Origin: Rallus limicola
Taxonomy: Eukaryota > Chordata > Aves > Gruiformes > Rallidae
Assembly (NCBI GenBank): GCA_022605955.1
Contig: JAKCOZ010000003.1
Location: 13,773,331-13,837,330, forward strand
Direction of reading: 5' to 3'
DNA length: 64,000 bases
The notes under the pieces are model-generated. The model had not been told where the DNA came from, did no database searches, and saw nothing but the letters and a program-made list of their open reading frames with translations. Below are positions 59,555 through 64,000 of this stretch, piece after piece. Made by a program: the position numbers and the translations under genes. Position 1 is the first letter of the stretch, and each line of letters opens with the position of its first letter.

Positions 59555-60673
59555 TGTGGTGATTTGACCCTGGATAGAGGCCAGATGCCCACCAAAGTCA
59601 TTCTATCACCCCCCTTTGCAGCAGGACAGGGGAGAAAATATATGTAGAATAGAATCAACACAGAAGAAAGGAAAGAAAACTCAAATATATTACACTACAT
59701 ATCCAGTGAAACCAGAGTTGGATAATGAGAAATGCAATCAGATCTTAAAACATCTCCCCCCACCCCTCCTTTCTTAGCAGATTTTGTTCATTTCTCTCCC
59801 TTCTTCTCCCCAAAGCATGTCACAGGGAATGCGGTGGGGAAGGGGGCGGGGGTGGTGAGGGTGGGACAGACAGGGAATGGGGGCTTTGGTCAGCTTCTCA
59901 CAAGTTGTTTTCTTTCTTAGCAGTGTGGGCGGGGGGGTGGGGGGGTGGGCAGGGGCACATTCCTCACATTCTGTCCCTGCTCCAGCACAAGGTCCCACTG
60001 ACAGGAGACAGTCTTCCACAAACATCTTCAAGATGAGTCCCTACCCACAGGGCTTCAGCTCCTTACCAGTTGCCCCAGCGTGCAGTCTCTCAGGCCCACA
60101 CTGCTCCAGCCTGATCTCCCATGGTGTCACAGGTCCCACCAGAAAACCTGTTCTAGTGTTGGAGCAAGATCCTGGCGGAATCTGGACCCTCCCTCCACAG
60201 GCTGCAGGTCTTGCCAGGAGCTTGTTCCAATGTGCATCACAGCATCTTCCATATGTCTCCACCTGCTCCTGTGTGGGGCTTCTCCACAGGTTGCAGGTTG
60301 GGTCTCTGCTCCCCATCATCTTCCACAGGCTGCAGGGGTACAACCTGCTCTACCATGGTCTTCTCCATGGGCTGAAAGGGAATCTCTCTTGGGCACGTGG
60401 AGCACCTCCTCCACCCCCTTCTTCATTGACCTTGGTGTCTGCACAGTTTCTAACATCTTCTCACACATTTTCTGGTGGCAAAAAGAGGCTGCTTGCAGGT
60501 TCTTTTCTCCTAGATGTGATTCCCGGAGGTGCTGTCAGCAGCGGGTTCCAGCCTTGAGCCCAGCTGGTGTTTACTCTGTTGGGCCTGCAGAGAGCTTCTA
60601 GCTGCTTCTTGAAGAAGCCACCCCTGCAGCTCGTCCTTTCTCCACCAGAACCTTGTCACATAAAACCACAACA
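59555..60673 (-). mobile_element. Solo LTR of ERVL type (LTR-A), antisense
   Basis: Starts TGTGGTGATTTGACCCTGG and ends CACATAAAACCACAACA; the TG..CA termini are both intact, the cleanest boundaries among the minus-strand copies. It has GCCAGATGCCCACCAAAGTC at the front, then CTTCCATATGTCTCCACCTG and CTCCTAGATGTGATTCCCGG further in. It carries a G-rich stretch near 59930-59950. The reverse of the CCAATCGG box is deleted here (the sequence passes from CAGCAGCGGG directly to TTCCAGCCTTGAGC). No clear target duplication: GTAT before, GTTT after. Confidence 0.87.
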
Positions 60674-61892
60674 GTTTCTACCAGTACAGCTTTTGTATCA
60701 TAAATATGATAAGAAACTAGAGTAATTGGAAGTATGTCATATCTTTCTACATTAAAAATGTCATTGTAAAAAACCCCACCTCAAGAAAATGCAGTCATGT
60801 GATGGATTTGTCATTCCATTTGTTTCAACACTAAGTGGTGATACAATTGATCTATAAAAAGTAAAAATCTATCATATCTCTGATCTGATAGTTTTACCAT
60901 CTATTTTAGTCAAAGGTACTTTGTCATTGAGTGAATTCATAGCACAAACCACTAAGTTTCAGGCATCGTTATCTTGCATTGTACTGGGAAATAATCTTTT
61001 TTGGTTCTTGTTTAGCTTTATTTTGCATTTTCAGAGTTCTGGAAGTTGAGTAATATTGAGTATCAAGTTGACCTTTAATGAAGAGAAACAAGCAGTCATG
61101 AACTGAAATTCATGCATATCAGGAGAGGTTGAAATAACAGACTATTTTGCTATGATGACGTCTCCATTGTGTGTACTGTACACAGGGAATAAAAACTGCA
61201 ATCAGGTTATGCAAAGTATGTTTAAAAAATAGTGGCGAAATGAGAGAATTCATGTGATTATACTAATTAAAAGTTCCCATAAATCAGTTCCTATTATTTT
61301 TTTCTATATATACAAGTTACAGTTGATTTTAAACCCTGCTTAACATACAGAGAATTTAAGAGTAACATATGAGAACTCAGCAGGACTAAAAAAGACCCCA
61401 TGTGCTCATGTGCCTAAAACAGAATATAAATGCTAATTTTAGGTAATCCTAACAAACTATGAGAAAAATTGGCTACACAGCCTTTGTGTTTGTGACTCAT
61501 TCACTTGGCATTTCTGACCACCAGCACAGAAAAGCACTTGGAGATGGAGTGACATAAGTGAAAATTGTGGGTATCTGCTACTTTCCTGGCAAAACAGACT
61601 TGGCAGCAATACCACTAGTGGGGATCCTCAGGATTCCCATACTGCCTGACTGGATGTTCCTGATGGTTGTGGGTACATGATTGTCTCTGAAATTATCTGG
61701 AAGTACCATGAAAGTAGAACAACTCTCAAGAAAGAAAGTAGGTAAAGCCCAATCTTCATAAAACACATTTTTTCATCTTTCATATTACATGCTTTTATTT
61801 AACTTTCCGTTCCCTCTATGTGTAGAGTGGACACCATTCCTATTCTCTTTAAGTGATGGTGCTTTTCTAAAGATGGGAAAAGGTTTATAATA
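60674..61892. other. Unique AT-rich DNA
   Basis: No gene or element recognised between an LTR and a CR1. Confidence 0.5.
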
Positions 61893-62633
61893 CATAGAAT
61901 CATAGAATCATAGAATGGTCTGGGTTGGAAGGGACCCCACAGATCACAGAGCTACAACCCCCCTGTCACAGGCAGTGACACCAACCTCCAGGCCTGGATC
62001 TACACAAGGCTGCTCAGGGCCCCATCCAACCTGGCCTTGAATACCTCCAGGGACGGGGCATCCACCACCCCTCTGGGCAGCCTGTTCCAGCACCTCACCA
62101 CTCTCTCTGTAAAGAATTTGCCCCTAATATCTAATTTAAACCTTCTTTCCTTTAGCCTTAATCCATTCCCCCTTGTCCTGCCATTTTCTACCCTTTTAAA
62201 AAGTCAATTCCCCTCCTGTTTATAAGCTCTCTTCAGGTACTAGAAGGCTGCAATGCGGTCTCCCAGCAGCCTTCTCTTCTCAAGCCCAGCCATGGGGTGT
62301 GTTCCAGCCCTCTGATCATCTATATGGCCTTCCTCTGGACCCTCTCCAACAGTTCCACAACTTTCTTGTACTGGAGGCCCCAGATGTGGACTCAGGACTC
62401 CAGATGGGGCCTCACGAGGGCAGAGTAGAGAGGGACAATCACCTCCCTGTCCCTGCTGGCCACCCCTCTTCTGATGGAGCCCAGGATACCATTGGCCTTG
62501 TGAGCTGCAAGAGCACAGTGCTGGCTCATGTTAAGTTTCTCATCTACCAGAATCCCCAAGTCCTTCTCAGCAGGACTACTCTCAAGGAGCTCTTCACCCA
62601 GTCTGTATCTATGTCTGGGATTCTTCTGGCCCA
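61893..62633 (-). mobile_element. CR1 LINE, 740 bp, antisense
   Basis: Opens with three exact tandem CATAGAAT units (61893 onward), the reverse of (ATTCTATG)n, then GGTCTGGGTTGGAAGGGACC and CATCCAACCTGGCCTTGAATA. The minus-strand frame 62634-62392 reads [30 protein letters not shown] and LVRPHLES, the ORF2 C-terminus. The terminal repeat and the long intact stretch make it one of the better-preserved CR1 copies. It is 5'-truncated near 62633. Confidence 0.94.
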
Positions 62634-64000
62634 ATTACAACTTATTACATTAATTGTAATATATGGATTTATCACAATATTGCCACTAAACTCTTCCCTT
62701 GGAGAAACACATATGCCTTCTTTGCCCGTGCAGTCTGGACATGGAAAATGATTTGCCTTGCTAAGATTACTGCCCTGAAATTTAATATGTTTTTTTCAAT
62801 TACACTTCTTATCTGCAGCAAATCCTCACTGCTATATATATATATTGGTCCTTATTTAGTGCTCCTCTTCTTGACTTTCTCCTTGGCTAGAGTTTTTCTG
62901 GTGTCTGACTTATGTGAGTTTTTCTGGTGTCTGACTTATGAAATAAATTGTCAGGTGTCAGATGGAACAACCTTGACAGACAGAGCATGTATTTTTGGAA
63001 GAACAGGCTGGTGGATACCTGAAGCTGTCTCCTTTGTTTCATTTGCAAGTAATTCTCATTAATGCAAAATATTTGCTGAAATACTGAAAAATTCTGTCAT
63101 ATTGAAAAATTATTCTTGCTTGGTATGTCACGATCTGGTCATGTTTGAACCATATGTTATGATCAAGAGAAAAGAATGTAACAGGTTGAAAAGCTCACTG
63201 AAGGATAAACATTGAAAAATTATTTTCTTCATCTTTTGAGACAGTAAAAATGAAATAAAAATGACCATAATCTGATGAAGGAAAGCAAAGCCACTGGAAT
63301 GGGCATCATTAGCACTTCTCAACCCACTCTACTGTGGAGGCATGTACTAAAATGAGGGGACAGCTGCTGGTATCCACAAGCTTCCCATTTCAAAATACTT
63401 ATTTGACAGTTTTTCCAACACTATGGTTTTGCTTTTGCTTTTCTTTTTCTTTTCTTTTCTTTTGTTCTTTTTTCTTTCTTTTCCAGTTGCAAGCTTTTCT
63501 TATTTCACCACAAACAGGTTAATGGTTGAACCATATCCTTTTTTCTTTCTACAAAAACACCCTGTTCAGTTGGGGAGGCTTACTTTGCAACAGTATTAAT
63601 TTTGATCACTGACATTTGTTGTGGAATTTCTCCAATAGTCCATTTTTTATTAGGCCTACATGTGTTAAAATTTTCAGTTTTTGAATAAAAACCCTTCTAC
63701 TGATTTCTAACAGTCAGAGTTGCAATGAAAGATTTTTTTTATATATGGACTTATTTATTCATATATCTTTTGATACTACTATCACTTACTATACATCAAT
63801 TTAAGAATAAATTGTGTTACCTATTTTAAGACCCAACCATTTGCCAGTCCAGTTTTCTACTAATAGGATTATCTGTTGGCATTTAGTTTCCAGTTCTTTC
63901 TTGTATTTGATTTAAATTCTGCTCCTGCAACTGTGAAGCAGAGTTACCAGGTATACCTATTTCAAGAACTGTTCTTTATTTCATTCACTTGTTGCATAAC
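62634..64000. other. Unique AT-rich DNA to the window end
   Basis: No gene recognised. It has a tandem duplication at 62891-62940 and a T/C-rich (TTTTC)n-like stretch at about 63430-63484. Confidence 0.5.
62891..62940. repeat. Tandem duplication, period 26 bp
   Basis: AGTTTTTCTGGTGTCTGACT continues with TATGTG at 62891-62916, and the unit repeats from 62917 to 62940 without mismatch over 24 bp. Recent-looking slippage event. Confidence 0.92.

Noticed and set aside
1..64000. Host protein-coding gene, tRNA, rRNA or bacterial-type operon
   Set aside because: No frame outside transposable elements has a recognisable domain, and no RNA gene signature was seen by eye. A weak splice-site-bearing candidate (51502-52023) is reported only as a lead.

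Overview
The window is vertebrate, and almost certainly avian, non-coding DNA. It is AT-rich with no convincing host exon. It is studded with CR1 LINE copies, whose 3' ends carry the bird/reptile octamer ATTCTATG, and with class III (ERVL-like) endogenous retrovirus LTRs of types common in birds. I read it as an intergenic or deep intronic stretch of a bird genome (Neoaves more likely than chicken). About a third of it is recognisable transposable element by eye. That is high for a bird autosome and would suit a sex chromosome or another low-recombination region; this last point is inference.

Four element types explain nearly all recognisable sequence. (1) LTR-A is my name for a 1.1-1.4 kb ERVL-type LTR (TG...AAACCACCACA, with a CCAATCGG/TATA-like pair near its 5' end and AATAAA near its 3' end). 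There are eight copies: 5558, 11522 and 18670 on the + strand; 25891, 32339, 34197, 44606 and 59555 on the - strand. (2) LTR-B is a ~0.55 kb LTR (5' TGTCCTGG-like start) at 7955(-), 26372(+), 35339(+), 40257(-) and 43483(+). (3) LTR-C is the 3' LTR of the one ERV with an internal region. (4) CR1 LINE fragments occur on both strands; the longest are 19264-20980, 27890-30160 (with a second CR1 nested in it), 53749-55187 and 61893-62633.

The centrepiece is 18670-25217: an LTR-A fragment, then a CR1 fragment lacking both ends, then a 5'-truncated ERVL gag-pro-pol remnant, then LTR-C. All parts are in the same orientation. The pol remnant keeps recognisable protease, reverse transcriptase, RNase H and integrase. 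All are broken by stops and frameshifts, and the integrase has lost the catalytic glutamate (E to K). There is no env, as expected for ERVL.

Region by region: 1-5557 mostly unique AT-rich DNA with two CR1 pieces; 5558-12708 two + LTR-A solo LTRs and one LTR-B relic; 12709-18669 unique; 18670-30160 the dense chimeric ERV/CR1 block; 31760-35924 a second dense block of CR1, LTR-A and LTR-B; 35925-43482 unique with small relics; 43483-45831 LTR-B plus LTR-A; 45831-53748 unique; then isolated CR1 (53749), LTR-A (59555) and CR1 (61893) copies in unique DNA. No gene network, operon, CRISPR array, tRNA or rRNA is visible. I did not find a convincing new biological system. The best leads are the LTR-CR1-ERVL chimeras, a long open frame crossing an LTR boundary and ending at an A13 run (45449-46250), and a weak exon or pseudogene candidate at 51502-52023.
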